From DATMXS01 sp050260275 (GTDB lineage Bacteria > Acidobacteriota > Terriglobia > Bryobacterales > Bryobacteraceae), in the NCBI GenBank assembly GCA_050260275.1, contig JBLNBX010000243.1:1-16569 (forward strand): 16,569 nt of DNA, read 5' to 3'. The position numbers and the translations under genes are program-made. Below the pieces are notes generated by a model that searched no databases, was not told the origin of the DNA, and saw nothing but the letters and a program-made list of their open reading frames with translations. Below are positions 6,102 to 13,017 of the stretch, in pieces (position 1 is the stretch's first letter; each line of letters opens with the position of its first letter).

Positions 6102-8071
6102 GCGAATCGCATAAGCAGAAGGCGCACCCGCCGGGTCCACCGCGGCCCCTCGTAGCCTCTATGTCGCTCAAGACGCGGCTGCAGATCTACATCATCGTCG
6201 CGATGGTTTCGGTGGTGAGCGCGCTATCGGTGCTGTACCTGCAGCGGCTCTCGTGGCGCGAGTTCGACAGCATAGGCGAGCGGGCGACGCGCTCGGCGCA
6301 GCAGGTGCAGTCGTACCTGAGCGCCCGGATTCGCGAAATCATGGCGGGCCAGCCGCCGGGCGAGCAGCTCGAGCTTCACGAGTACAAGCGCCTCTGGGCC
6401 GAGTACATCGAGAAGGACGAGGCGCTCCACTCGTTCATGGTGGGCACGCTCTCGAACTCGAACACGATAGTCGAGATTCTGGTGGCCGATTCCTCCACCG
6501 GCCGCATCCTCGCTTCCACGGTGCCGGCGCGCGCCGGCGCCTTCGCCGAGCCGCTGCCCGATTTTGCGGAGTGGTCGCGCCTGAGCCACTGGCGCAAGCT
6601 GTCTGAGATCTTCAAGGAACGGCGCGACTACCAGGTGTCGCTGCCGCTGGGCATCACGGGCCAGCCTCCGTTCTTCAGGCTGGAGGTGATCCTCTCGTCG
6701 GTGTTCCTGCGAGGGCTCATTTTCCCGGAGGTGCGCGACCTGATGCTGATCTTCATGGCCGCGCTGTTGATCTCGATGCTGCTGGCCGTCGTGATATCGA
6801 ATCTCGCGCTGAGGCCGCTGCACCGGATCAGCCAGACCATCGACCAGATCGCGCGCGGCGAACTCCGTCAGCCTGCCGGAGCATCGGAGCCCGCCGCTCG
6901 GGAACTGGCGGCGGTGCAGAGCAAGCTGAACCTGCTCGGCCAGCAGTATCACGGCGCGCGCCAGGACGCCATACAGTTGCGCAGCAACGTCGAACGGCTG
7001 CTCGAAAAGCTCGAGGAAGTGGTCTTCCTGTTCGACCGCGACGACCGGCTGGTGATGTCCGGGCGGGCATCCGAGCGCCTGTTCGGGCGCGGCCGCTGGG
7101 AGATGGTGGGGCGCTCGCTCTCGGAGATATTCCCGGCATCCACGCCGCTGGGCGCGGCCGTGCGCAACGCGATCGATATGCGGCAGCCGGTGCGCGACCT
7201 CTCCGTAACGCTCGAGCGCAGCGGCGGCCAGGGGACGCGCGTGCTGGTGAACATCGAACCGCTGGAAGGCTTTCCCGGCCACGAACGCATAGGAACCCTC
7301 ATCACGCTTCGCGACGCGGAAACACGCAGGCAGATCCAATCGCAGCTCGATGTTTCGGCGCGCCTGGCAGCCATCAGCAGGCTGACCGGCGGGGTGGCGC
7401 ACGAGATCAAGAACCCGTTGCAGTCCATCACGGTGCACCTGGAAGTTCTGAAATCCAAACTGGCGGACCAGTACGACGAGATTGGTCCAGCGATCGAGAC
7501 CATCGCGCGCGAAATCCAGCGGCTCGACCGCGTGGTCAAGACATTTCTCGATTTCACGCGTCCCATCGACCTGCGCATGCGCGAGTTAGAACTGGTTCCG
7601 CTCACGCGGGAGGTGGTGAAGCTCGTGTCGCCATCGGCCGCGCGGCAGGGCGTGAGCATCGAGTTCATCGCCCGGGCGGGGGATCTGTTCATGCACGGCG
7701 ACCGCGATCTGGTTCAGCAGGCGATCCTTAACGTGGTTGTCAACGGCATAGAGGCGATGAAGGAAGGCGGCCGGCTGGAGGTAGCCTGCGATCGGTCGGG
7801 TGAGGATTGCCAGATCACCATCAGCGACCAGGGAGCAGGCATCCCCGAGGAGATCCGGGACCGGATCTTCAACCTCTATTACTCCACCAAGGGCAGAGGC
7901 TCAGGCATTGGCCTGGCGATGACGTTCCGCGTGGTGCAACTGCATAATGGTACTATCGACTTCACGAGTCAACCGGGTAAGGGCACGACTTTCCGGCTGA
8001 GATTCCCGGCCGTAATCAGGGAACCCGCTGCGGCTGCGGGCGAAGCTGGTTCTGTCGATGCCAGGGTTTAA
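6098..8071 (+). CDS. Membrane sensor histidine kinase (HAMP-PAS-HisKA-HATPase), partner of the upstream regulator
   Basis: This 657-residue inner-membrane kinase is expected to phosphorylate the NtrC-type regulator just upstream. Its GTG start lies within the regulator's stop (GTGA), indicating coupled translation. The first membrane helix is at about 28-49, a periplasmic or extracytoplasmic sensor region of about 165 residues follows, and the second helix is at about 214-236. HAMP is about 237-290, a PAS-like domain about 298-405, HisKA has GGVAHEIKNPLQS with phospho-accepting His435, and the ATPase has N-box NVVVNG at 545-550, G1 DQGAGI at 577-582 and GSGIGLAM at 601-608. The organisation is that of NtrB/AtoS-like kinases. 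An internal ATG at residue 22 is an alternative start that would still keep the first helix. The sensed ligand cannot be read from the sequence. Confidence 0.94.
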   Translation: MSESHKQKAHPPGPPRPLVASMSLKTRLQIYIIVAMVSVVSALSVLYLQRLSWREFDSIGERATRSAQQVQSYLSARIREIMAGQPPGEQLELHEYKRLWAEYIEKDEALHSFMVGTLSNSNTIVEILVADSSTGRILASTVPARAGAFAEPLPDFAEWSRLSHWRKLSEIFKERRDYQVSLPLGITGQPPFFRLEVILSSVFLRGLIFPEVRDLMLIFMAALLISMLLAVVISNLALRPLHRISQTIDQIARGELRQPAGASEPAARELAAVQSKLNLLGQQYHGARQDAIQLRSNVERLLEKLEEVVFLFDRDDRLVMSGRASERLFGRGRWEMVGRSLSEIFPASTPLGAAVRNAIDMRQPVRDLSVTLERSGGQGTRVLVNIEPLEGFPGHERIGTLITLRDAETRRQIQSQLDVSARLAAISRLTGGVAHEIKNPLQSITVHLEVLKSKLADQYDEIGPAIETIAREIQRLDRVVKTFLDFTRPIDLRMRELELVPLTREVVKLVSPSAARQGVSIEFIARAGDLFMHGDRDLVQQAILNVVVNGIEAMKEGGRLEVACDRSGEDCQITISDQGAGIPEEIRDRIFNLYYSTKGRGSGIGLAMTFRVVQLHNGTIDFTSQPGKGTTFRLRFPAVIREPAAAAGEAGSVDARV

Positions 8072-8083
8072 AGTTCAGTTCAG

Positions 8084-8659
8084 ATGAAGCGGGTACTGCT
8101 CTTGGCGGTGATCTTGATGGCGGCGTTTGCGCCCGGGTGCCGGGTGTTGCGCCGATCGTCCGCACAGCCGCCTCCGCCGCCGCCTCGCCCGCTCCAGATG
8201 CCGGTGGTCGTGACACCCGCTCCGGAACCGCTGCCGGACCCCCCGCAACTCGCCGCGATTGAGCCGGATCTGCCGGGTTTGCAGCCCCCGGAAGAGCAGG
8301 AGTTTCCAGGGCCGCCGCCGCGCCCCCGTCGCGTGCGGCAGCCGCAGCCGCCCGTCGAAGAGGCGAGCACACCGGAGCCCGCGCCTGCCTCGCCCGCCCC
8401 CGAACTTGCGCAGATCCTAACCCCCGAGCAGGAGAGCAGCTACAACTCCGCGATCGACCGCAATCTGGAACGCGCCCAGCGCACGTCGCGGCTGCTGCGC
8501 AACCGCAAGCTGAACCGCGAACAGGCGGTCTATCTCGAACGCATCAACAGCTTCATCCAACAGGCCGGCGAGGCACGCCGCACCGATCTCGTGCGTGCGG
8601 CCAACCTGGCCGAGCGGGCGGCGGTGCTCGCCGACGACCTGCTGCGGACCATTCGCTAG
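8084..8659 (+). CDS. Proline-rich putative lipoprotein with helical C-terminus
   Basis: This 191-residue protein is not recognised as a named family. It begins with MKRVLLLAVILMAAFAPGC: a positive n-region, a hydrophobic core and Cys19 in a lipobox-like APGC. Ala at -3 instead of Leu makes the lipobox imperfect. Residues about 28-108 are a low-complexity proline-rich stretch likely to be an extended spacer. Residues about 112-191 are rich in Arg, Leu, Glu and Ala, lack glycine and proline breaks, and look like two or three amphipathic helices. The gene starts 12 nt after the kinase stop on the same strand and probably closes that operon. An envelope accessory to the sensor is possible but purely inferred. 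A TAAAGT hexamer 9 nt before its ATG could give an internal promoter. Confidence 0.75.
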   Translation: MKRVLLLAVILMAAFAPGCRVLRRSSAQPPPPPPRPLQMPVVVTPAPEPLPDPPQLAAIEPDLPGLQPPEEQEFPGPPPRPRRVRQPQPPVEEASTPEPAPASPAPELAQILTPEQESSYNSAIDRNLERAQRTSRLLRNRKLNREQAVYLERINSFIQQAGEARRTDLVRAANLAERAAVLADDLLRTIR

Positions 8660-8663
8660 CCGG

Positions 8664-8693
8664 AAAAAAAACACCACGGATTGCTGGAGTGAT
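8664..8693 (-). terminator. Possible weak terminator of the hyp operon
   Basis: Between the convergent lipoprotein and hypE genes, the minus strand has a 5-bp stem (ATCAC/GTGGT, 11-nt loop, one G-U pair) followed by G and eight Ts (A-run at 8664-8671 on the plus strand). The U-tract is good but the stem is poor. Confidence 0.35.
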
Positions 8694-8734
8694 GGCGCGT
8701 CCGGGTCGGGTGTAATTCGAGCGCGGGATAGCGT

Positions 8735-9784
8735 TCAGCAGATGCGCGGGAGCTGCTCTCCGCTCAGCATATCCAGCACGCGGTTTCCGCCGATGCGGCT
8801 CTCAAGGACGACCACGCCGGCTGGTCCCTCCTCAACCGTGCCGGCTACGGCCGCTTCCGCGCAGCTCTCGAACCGGCGCAGGATCGCGAGCGCCCGCTCC
8901 GCTTCCTCCCGCGGCACGAAGGCGGCGAAGCGCCCTTCGTTCGCAACGTAGTACGGGTCGAGCCCGAGCACCTCGCAGGCCGCGCGCACGGCGGCGCTCA
9001 CGGGAATGTCCGCCTCGCGTACGCGCATGCCCACGCGCGCCGCGGAGGCGATCTCGTTCAACGCGGAAGAGAGGCCGCCACGCGTCAGGTCCCGCAGGCA
9101 GTGCACGGCGATGCCGGCGTCTATGAGCGCGCACACCGGCTCCCACAGCGGCGCGGTGTCGCTCTGGACGGGCGACTCGAATTCCAGCCCTTCGCGCACG
9201 CACAGCACGGAGATACCGTGCCGGCCGAGGTCCCCACTGACGATAACGGCATCGCCGGGGCGGACGGACGCAGGGCCGATCTCGAGTCCGTGCTCGATGA
9301 CGCCGATGCCCGAAGTGGTAACGAAGATGCCGTCGCCCTTCCCCCTGTCGACCACCTTGGTATCGCCGGCGACGAGCAGCACCCGCGCGCGGCTGGCGGC
9401 GCGGCGCATGGACGCCACGACGGTGCGCAGCGTCTCCATCGCCAATCCTTCTTCGAGAATCAGGGCGGAGCTGATATAGAGCGGCCGCGCGCCGCACATT
9501 GCAAGGTCGTTGACAGTGCCGTTCACCGCGAGGTCGCCGATATCACCTCCCGGAAACACGAGCGGGCGGACAACGTAACCGTCGGTGGTGAACGCGAGCT
9601 TCGCTCCACCGGCGGTAACGACCGCGCCGTCGTGGCGCGAATCGAGCGCGGGGTTCGAGAACTCGGGGAGGAACAGCTCCTCGATGAGCCGGTTCGTCAT
9701 CCGGCCACCGCCGCCGTGCGCGAGCGCAATGCGCTCAGTGCTCGGGCGAGGTAGCGGGCACGTCAGTGTGAACTCTTTTTCCAT
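8735..9784 (-). CDS. hypE: Hydrogenase maturation protein HypE
   Basis: HypE (349 residues) binds ATP and dehydrates a carbamoyl group on its C-terminal Cys to a thiocyanate, supplying CN ligands for the [NiFe]-hydrogenase iron. The C-terminus ends LPRIC, with the required final Cys349. The PurM-like ATP-binding half shows AHGGGG at 22-27, TTDGYVV at 66-72, and FPGGDIGDLAVNGTVNDLAM at 77-96. The centre contains GDTKVVDRG, as in other HypE proteins. The N-terminus is about 17 residues longer than in E. coli HypE. No later start exists before the conserved region, so ATG at 9784 is used. The gene therefore overlaps the 3' end of hypD by 50 nt. It is the last gene of hypC-hypD-hypE. Confidence 0.96.
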   Translation of the reverse strand: MEKEFTLTCPLPRPSTERIALAHGGGGRMTNRLIEELFLPEFSNPALDSRHDGAVVTAGGAKLAFTTDGYVVRPLVFPGGDIGDLAVNGTVNDLAMCGARPLYISSALILEEGLAMETLRTVVASMRRAASRARVLLVAGDTKVVDRGKGDGIFVTTSGIGVIEHGLEIGPASVRPGDAVIVSGDLGRHGISVLCVREGLEFESPVQSDTAPLWEPVCALIDAGIAVHCLRDLTRGGLSSALNEIASAARVGMRVREADIPVSAAVRAACEVLGLDPYYVANEGRFAAFVPREEAERALAILRRFESCAEAAVAGTVEEGPAGVVVLESRIGGNRVLDMLSGEQLPRIC

Positions 9785-10856
9785 ACAGGTAATACGCCGC
9801 GCAGGCGCCCTCGCTCGAAACCATGGGCGCGCCCAGCGGCGTCTCCGGAGTGCAGCGCGTTCCGAAGGCCGGGCACTCAGGGGGCTTCTTCAGCCCCTGC
9901 AGCACGAGCCCGGCGATGCACTCTTCGGCTTCGCGCACCCGGCCGGCATCGATTGCGAACTTGGCCTCCGCATCCCACGCGCGATAGCGCTCGCGCAGCC
10001 GCAGACCGCTCGCGGGGATCTCGCCGATGCCTCGCCACGCGCGGTTCGAAACCTCGAACACCTCGGCGATGCGCTCCTGCGCAGGCCGGTTTCCACCGCG
10101 CTGTACTGCGCGGCGGTACTGGTTCTCTACTTCTGCGCGGCCGCTCTCCAACTGGGCGATGAGCATCTCGATGCCCTCGAGCAGATCGAGCGGTTCGAAA
10201 CCCGCGACGACGATCGGCACGTGATACTTCTTCGCGATGGGCTCGTACTCCTCCCATCCCATCACCGTGCATACGTGGCCGGCGGCGATGAATCCATTCA
10301 CGCGGCAGTTGGGGGAGTTGAGCACGGCTTCGAGCGCCGGCGGCACGAGCACATGCGCAACGAGCACGGAAAAATTCTTCAGCCCCTCGCGTTCGGCCAT
10401 CCACACGGCCATTGCGTTGGCAGGAGCCGTGGTTTCGAAGCCGACGGCGAAGAACACCACCTCGCGGTCCGGATTGTTGCGCGCCAGCTTCAACGCGTCG
10501 AGCGGAGAATAGACGATTCGCACGTCCGCGCCCTCGGCCTTGGCGTCGAACAGGCTTCGCGACGAGCCGGGCACGCGCAGCATATCGCCGAACGACGTGA
10601 AGATGACGCCGGGCTGGAGCGCGATCGCGACTGCTTTGTCGATCAGTTCGACGGGAGTCACGCAGACAGGGCAGCCGGGACCGTGGATCAGCGATACCTC
10701 AGACGGCAGCAGGTCCTGCAAGCCGGTCTTAACGATCGTGTGCGTCTGGCCGCCGCAGACCTCCATGATGGTCCACGGGCGCGTGACTCTGCGGCGAATG
10801 GAATCCGCGACGGCGCGGACGCGCGCCGGATCTCGATACTCGTCGACGTACTTCAA
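9735..10856 (-). CDS. hypD: Hydrogenase maturation protein HypD
   Basis: HypD (373 residues) is the [4Fe-4S] scaffold that, with HypC, assembles the Fe(CN)2CO unit of [NiFe] hydrogenases. Key motifs are present: MEVCGGQTH at 31-39 with Cys34, and GPGCPVC at 59-65 with Cys62 and Cys65. The C-terminal region carries four spaced cysteines (EECIA, PECPAF, TRCTP, EGACAA) that match the cluster ligands of the family. GFETT and VAGFEPLDLL are also typical. The start is an unusual TTG at 10856, sharing TTGA with the hypC stop. It gives the canonical MKYVDEYRDP opening, so an upstream or downstream start is unlikely. Translation is probably coupled to hypC. Confidence 0.96.
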   Translation of the reverse strand: MKYVDEYRDPARVRAVADSIRRRVTRPWTIMEVCGGQTHTIVKTGLQDLLPSEVSLIHGPGCPVCVTPVELIDKAVAIALQPGVIFTSFGDMLRVPGSSRSLFDAKAEGADVRIVYSPLDALKLARNNPDREVVFFAVGFETTAPANAMAVWMAEREGLKNFSVLVAHVLVPPALEAVLNSPNCRVNGFIAAGHVCTVMGWEEYEPIAKKYHVPIVVAGFEPLDLLEGIEMLIAQLESGRAEVENQYRRAVQRGGNRPAQERIAEVFEVSNRAWRGIGEIPASGLRLRERYRAWDAEAKFAIDAGRVREAEECIAGLVLQGLKKPPECPAFGTRCTPETPLGAPMVSSEGACAAYYLYGKRVHTDVPATSPEH

Positions 10857-11122
10857 ACGGCATCTCCGCCGGCCTCGGCCTGGGCCTGCTCGAGCTCGTC
10901 CATCTCGCGAAAGGTGTCGAGGATGCGCTGCGCCTCGGCCTCATCGATGCGGTTGAGCGCGAAGCCGACGTGCACGAGCACATAGTCGCCGACGCCGGCC
11001 TCGGGCGTGTACGCGAGGCAAATCTCTTTCAGCACGCCGCCGAAATCAACCTTACCGCGGCGGAGGTGCGGCTGTTCGTCTTCGATAACGCTGACAATCT
11101 TCCCAGGCACGGCCAGGCACAT
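10853..11122 (-). CDS. hypC: Hydrogenase maturation chaperone HypC
   Basis: HypC (89 residues) is a small chaperone that carries the iron centre with HypD and delivers it to the hydrogenase large subunit. The family needs Cys2 exposed after Met removal. Choosing ATG at 11122 gives MCLAVPGKIV and puts the conserved His at position 51 (YVLVHVG), as in E. coli HypC. An upstream in-frame ATG at 11134 would bury the Cys and is rejected. The C-terminal tail is acidic and helical. HypC heads the hypCDE unit. No hydrogenase structural gene, hypA, hypB or hypF lies in the window. The region up to the next gene (11123-11254) is GC-rich with no obvious Shine-Dalgarno. Confidence 0.95.
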   Translation of the reverse strand: MCLAVPGKIVSVIEDEQPHLRRGKVDFGGVLKEICLAYTPEAGVGDYVLVHVGFALNRIDEAEAQRILDTFREMDELEQAQAEAGGDAV

Positions 11123-11236
11123 AGGGGTATCCATAACCAGTTTCGCGGTTTTGACGAGGTTCAGACAACTCTCGCCGGCCCCCCGGGCGGGCTGTCCGAG
11201 GCCGCGGCTGCCCTGCGCTCAGCCCCGCCGCTCTCA

Positions 11237-11245
11237 TGCTAAGAT
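11237..11245 (+). promoter_or_regulatory. Extended -10 before the 69-residue gene
   Basis: TGCTAAGAT combines the TGn extension with TAAGAT, and ends 9 nt before ATG at 11255. It lies inside an inverted repeat CTCTCA (11231-11236) / TGAGAG (11248-11253) that ends 1 nt before the start codon. The repeat could be an operator or a small hairpin blocking initiation. Confidence 0.5.
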
Positions 11246-11254
11246 GCTGAGAGT

Positions 11255-11464
11255 ATGGCAATTCCCAATATCACGCGGTTCCGGCCCTTCTGCCCGGTCT
11301 GCAAGGAAAACTTCACCCTAATGGCGGTAATTCCGAAGGGCGCCGACGTGGACGCCTACCTCGCGGATGCCGTGGCGCGCCACGATCACAAGGCGTTCCA
11401 GGAAGCCAAGGCGCTGCAGTTCAAAGTGCGCGTCGGCCAGCAGAAGCAGCGCAAGTCGAAGTAA
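11255..11464 (+). CDS. Small CPVC-containing protein of unknown function
   Basis: This 69-residue basic protein is not recognised. It has FCPVCKENF at about 12-20, a single CxxC pair like half of a zinc ribbon, then a helical middle (about 32-52) and a strongly basic C-terminus (QQKQRKSK). One CxxC alone could bind zinc only as a dimer or with other ligands such as the His residues near 43-45, or it could act in thiol chemistry. Support for a real gene comes from the extended -10 box just upstream, a strong hairpin just downstream, and a codon pattern similar to its neighbours. It stands alone between the divergent hyp operon and the convergent ROK gene. The basic tail suggests contact with nucleic acid or ribosomes, which is inference only. 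Confidence 0.65.
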   Translation: MAIPNITRFRPFCPVCKENFTLMAVIPKGADVDAYLADAVARHDHKAFQEAKALQFKVRVGQQKQRKSK

Positions 11465-11490
11465 CGCCGGATTCCCAATCGAGATCGAGA

Positions 11491-11521
11491 CGGCGCCTGT
11501 CCGGCCGGTCCGGAGGCGCCG
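11491..11521 (+). terminator. Likely terminator between the small gene and the ROK gene
   Basis: A perfect 8-bp stem CGGCGCCT/AGGCGCCG closes a 15-nt GC-rich loop and is followed by GTTTCGTGTTT. The T-tract is interrupted, so efficiency is uncertain. It lies between convergent genes and could act on both. Confidence 0.5.
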
Positions 11522-11603
11522 GTTTCGTGTTTGCGGCGCGCGCTGCCCCTCAGCGGCGCAGCGGGCGAACCCGCGCTCTGGCGCCCTTCCCCGGCTCGTT
11601 CTC

Positions 11604-12539
11604 CTATGCCGTGTTAACGTCCGCCGTCACGATGCGGGCCTGAACGGGCAGGTACGCCGCGCCGTACAGCCCCGATTCGTTCCCGAGGATCGCCTTGTCG
11701 ATGCGCGTCTCCGCGGCCCGGTACACGAACGAACGCTTCCGGACTTCTTCGAGCATGGCGGGAGCGAAGAAATCCCACGCGCCGAGTACGCCGCCCGAAA
11801 GCAGATACAGCGGGAAGTTGAACAGGTTCACGAGATTGGCGAGGGCTACACCGAGCGCCGAACCGAACACCTCGAATACTCTGCGGGCTTTCGGCTCGCC
11901 CGCGAGCGCGAGGTCGTAGACATCCTTTGCGCTGTCCACCCTAAGACCAAGCATGCGCGCGTGCGCGATGACCGAGGTCGCCGAAGCATGCTTCTCCAGG
12001 CACCCGCTGTTGCCGCAGCCGCACGGGTTGCCGTTGGGCACGACGGTCATGTGGCCAATTTCGCCGGCCATGCCCATGAATCCGCGCATGACGTGGCCGC
12101 CGCAGACGATGCCGCCCCCGACGCCGGTCCCCAGAGTGAGAAGCACCAGGTCCTGGACGTCGCGCCCCGCGCCCATCCACTTCTCGCCGAGCGCCGCCGC
12201 GTTGGCATCGTTCTCGAGCAGCACCGGCGCTTGCAGCAGCCGCTCCAGTTCGTCGCGCATCGGGAAGTTGTCGAATGCGGGCAGGTTCGGCGATTGCTTC
12301 AACACGCCTGTTTCGAGCTCAATTATGCCCGGTGTCCCTACTCCGATCCCCACGAGATCCGGGCCGTGGCGCTCGCGGAGTGCGACTATCGAGCTGACGA
12401 TGTCGGCCACAACTGCATCGCGGCCGGCGCACAGGTTCGTCGTCCCGACCACCTTCTCCAAGATCTTCCCCGTGCTGCTGATCGCAGCAGCGCGGAGGTT
12501 CGTGCCGCCCAGGTCCACCCCGATCGCGTACTGTGCCAT
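11604..12539 (-). CDS. ROK-family sugar kinase (probable glucokinase)
   Basis: This 311-residue cytoplasmic kinase most likely phosphorylates glucose or a related sugar with ATP. The phosphate loop DLGGTNLRAA is at 9-18. The sugar-binding and catalytic segment LENDANAAALGE is at 108-119 with catalytic Asp111. The second ATP motif LTLGTGVGGG is at 135-143. The ROK signature follows, GEIGHMTV at 159-166 and CGCGNSGCLE at 173-182: His163, Cys173, Cys175 and Cys180 form the zinc site, and Glu160 and Glu182 are also conserved. There is no N-terminal DNA-binding domain, so it is an enzyme rather than a ROK repressor. Glucose is likely but N-acetylmannosamine, fructose or other sugars cannot be excluded. 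Only 25 bp separate it from the divergent cupin gene. Confidence 0.92.
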   Translation of the reverse strand: MAQYAIGVDLGGTNLRAAAISSTGKILEKVVGTTNLCAGRDAVVADIVSSIVALRERHGPDLVGIGVGTPGIIELETGVLKQSPNLPAFDNFPMRDELERLLQAPVLLENDANAAALGEKWMGAGRDVQDLVLLTLGTGVGGGIVCGGHVMRGFMGMAGEIGHMTVVPNGNPCGCGNSGCLEKHASATSVIAHARMLGLRVDSAKDVYDLALAGEPKARRVFEVFGSALGVALANLVNLFNFPLYLLSGGVLGAWDFFAPAMLEEVRKRSFVYRAAETRIDKAILGNESGLYGAAYLPVQARIVTADVNTA

Positions 12540-12548
12540 GCGATAGTG

Positions 12549-12558
12549 ATGTTAACAG
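12549..12558. promoter_or_regulatory. Shared divergent promoter core TGTTAACA
   Basis: The 8-bp palindrome at 12550-12557 reads TGTTAACAT on the minus strand (12557 to 12549), 9 nt before the ROK ATG. It reads TGTTAACAG on the plus strand (12550 to 12558), 6 nt before the cupin ATG. Both fit a TGn-extended -10 with TAACAT or TAACAG. Transcription from either side would start at or next to the start codon, and the two polymerases could not bind at the same time. Confidence 0.4.
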
Positions 12559-12564
12559 ATCATC

Positions 12565-12885
12565 ATGGATTACCGCTTTTTTGCCGATCTCGCAGCAGAG
12601 GTAAACATCCCGGCGGACGGGATTCTCAGCCGCGTTCTCTACAACGACGACAGCGTTCGGGTGGTGATATTTGGCTTCGCCCCCGGACAGGAGCTGACCG
12701 AGCACACCTCGAAGTTCCCGGCTCTCCTGCACGTGCTGACCGGCGATGTAAAGCTCAGGCTGGGCACGGACGACATCGAGGCGCACGCGGGCACGTGGGT
12801 CCGCATGGCGCCGAACCTGGCGCACGGGCTGCTGGCGCGCACGCCCGCGACGGTGCTGCTGACGCTGATCAAGACACAAGCCTGA
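12565..12885 (+). CDS. Small single-domain cupin
   Basis: This 106-residue protein is a one-domain cupin beta-barrel. Motif 1 region is GQELTEHTSKFPALLHVLTG (41-60). It keeps His47, but the usual HxH second His is Ser49 and the expected Glu is absent; His56 may substitute. Motif 2 AGTWVRMAPNLAHGLL (75-90) keeps Pro83 and His87. A metal site made of His47, His56 and His87 is therefore possible but not canonical. The function could be a small-molecule sensor, an isomerase or a dioxygenase-like enzyme; the sequence does not tell. ATG at 12565 follows the TGTTAACAG box by 6 nt, with no Shine-Dalgarno. It is divergent from the ROK gene, so a role in sugar metabolism is conceivable but unsupported. 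Confidence 0.8.
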   Translation: MDYRFFADLAAEVNIPADGILSRVLYNDDSVRVVIFGFAPGQELTEHTSKFPALLHVLTGDVKLRLGTDDIEAHAGTWVRMAPNLAHGLLARTPATVLLTLIKTQA

Positions 12886-12898
12886 CGGCCGTCGCTGC

Positions 12899-12947
12899 CG
12901 CGGGCGGTGAATATCGGCAGGGCAGCGGCGCTGCTGCACCGCCTGCG
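12899..12947 (+). terminator. Strong hairpin after the cupin gene
   Basis: An 11-bp stem (12899-12909 with 12937-12947) contains one G-U pair and a nested 5-bp stem GCAGC/GCTGC (12922-12934). The odd pair is a wobble only on the plus strand and would be C-A on the other, which favours a plus-strand RNA. No U-tract follows, so it may be a factor-dependent terminator, an mRNA-stabilising hairpin, or part of the leader of the next gene. A 10-bp palindrome GACGGCCGTC overlaps the cupin stop codon at 12884-12893. Confidence 0.4.
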
Positions 12948-13017
12948 TGCGTAGTGCGTCCCGCGCTGTGTTTGAGTGAAGCTGCGGGTGCGTTCGCAAA
13001 CGATTTAAGCTGGTGAT

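Noticed and set aside
9585..10985. 466-codon plus-strand frame opposite hypD and hypE
   Set aside because: The opposite strand encodes HypD and HypE with complete cysteine motifs; this frame shows nothing recognisable.
11367..13016. 549-codon plus-strand frame spanning the ROK and cupin genes
   Set aside because: It is antisense to the ROK signature, out of frame with the cupin and runs through two promoter regions; it is a GC-driven open frame.
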